Shown: positions 5,410 to 6,004 of the stretch, in pieces
Layout of the letters: every line of letters starts with the position of its first letter
Position numbering within the stretch: position 1 is the first letter of the stretch
DNA from: Suilimivivens sp964458255
GTDB lineage: Bacteria > Bacillota > Clostridia > Lachnospirales > Lachnospiraceae
Direction of reading: 5' to 3'
DNA: 6,004 nucleotides
Assembly (NCBI GenBank): GCA_964458255.1
Contig: CAYWHY010000081.1
Location: 1 to 6,004 of the forward strand
Notes under the pieces: model-generated
What the model was told of the DNA's origin: nothing
The model's database searches: none
What the model saw: only the letters and a program-made list of their open reading frames with translations
Position numbers and translations under genes: made by a program

Positions 5410-6004
5410 ATGGCATTATTCGAATCATATGAAAGACGAATTGATAAAATCAATTCAGTATTAAACAGCTATGGTATCGCTTCTCTTGAAGAAGCTGAAA
5501 AAATCACAAAAGACGCTGGATTAAATGTTTATGACATGATTAAAGGTATTCAGCCTATTTGTTTTGAAAATGCTTGCTGGGCATATATTACAGGTGCAGC
5601 TATCGCAATTAAGAAAGATTGCAGAAGAGCAGCAGATGCAGCAGCAGCTATCGGTGAAGGCCTTCAGGCTTTCTGCATTCCCGGTTCCGTTGCAGATACA
5701 CGTAAGGTTGGTTTAGGACATGGTAACCTTGGTAAGATGCTTCTTGAAGAAGATACAGAATGTTTTGCATTCTTAGCGGGACATGAATCCTTCGCAGCAG
5801 CTGAAGGTGCTATCGGTATCGCGGAAAAGGCTAACAAGGTTCGTAAGAAACCTTTAAGAGTTATCTTAAACGGTCTTGGAAAAGATGCAGCTCAGATTAT
5901 TGCAAGAATCAACGGATTTACATTTGTTGAAACAGAATATGATCCTTACACAAACACTGTTAAGGAAGTATTCCGTAAATCATATTCAAACGGAGTTCGT
6001 TCCC
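5410..6004 (+). CDS. GGGtGRT-family protein, N-terminal 198 residues (3' end outside window)
   Basis: The frame is open from ATG 5410 to the right edge. I recognise the family from the opening MALFESYERRIDKI and from segments GIQPICFENACWAY (46-59), GEGLQAFCIPGSVADTRKVG (82-101), GLGHGNLGKMLL (101-112), FLAGHESFAAAEGAIGIA (121-138) and RVILNGLGKDAAQIIARING (150-169). From memory, full members are about 330 residues, and the glycine-rich GGGTGRT motif that names them falls after the part seen here, so it cannot be confirmed. The visible part is soluble, Ala/Gly-rich, without signal peptide or membrane segment. Cysteines at 51, 56, 71, 89 and 118 and His104 and His125 are candidate metal or cluster ligands, which would suit the scaffold gene next to it, but this is inference. 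No enzymatic function is known to me. Codon use resembles that of well-expressed genes, like the scaffold gene. Confidence 0.85.
   Translation, partial: MALFESYERRIDKINSVLNSYGIASLEEAEKITKDAGLNVYDMIKGIQPICFENACWAYITGAAIAIKKDCRRAADAAAAIGEGLQAFCIPGSVADTRKVGLGHGNLGKMLLEEDTECFAFLAGHESFAAAEGAIGIAEKANKVRKKPLRVILNGLGKDAAQIIARINGFTFVETEYDPYTNTVKEVFRKSYSNGVRS

Overview
The window looks like chromosomal DNA of a low-GC Gram-positive anaerobe of the class Clostridia, most likely Lachnospiraceae. This rests on remembered resemblance of the proteins (an archaeal/fungal-type aspartate-semialdehyde dehydrogenase, a single-domain GlmU-like beta-helix protein, and an IscU-like scaffold followed by a GGGtGRT-family protein), on strong AGGAG-type ribosome binding sites, and on moderate-to-low GC. 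No database search was possible. All six supported genes lie on the + strand and the DNA is tightly packed. There is no tRNA, rRNA, CRISPR array, insertion sequence or attachment site that I can see.

Layout. Bases 1-374 are the 3' end of asd (aspartate-semialdehyde dehydrogenase; lysine/threonine/methionine and diaminopimelate synthesis). After 52 nt comes an AAA-type ATPase with a C-terminal DUF234-like region (427-1794). It overlaps by one base (TAATG) a divergent type IA topoisomerase, topoisomerase III-like (1794-3836). A 61-nt gap leads to a left-handed beta-helix acyltransferase-like protein resembling only the C-terminal half of GlmU (3898-4563). A 120-nt spacer, the largest non-coding stretch and the best place for a promoter, precedes a second unit: an IscU-like Fe-S scaffold with an extra N-terminal cysteine cluster (4684-5388), then 21 nt later a GGGtGRT-family protein that runs off the window (5410-6004).

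How they fit together. The asd fragment is housekeeping metabolism. The ATPase and topoisomerase are translationally coupled and probably act together or under shared control on DNA, but their joint role is not known to me. The scaffold/GGGtGRT pair is the most interesting unit: a conserved-looking two-gene module in which one partner is a recognisable Fe-S assembly scaffold and the other has no assigned function. No intrinsic terminator with a GC-rich stem and U-tract was found between any of the genes, so the first four could be read through as one transcript; this is inference.
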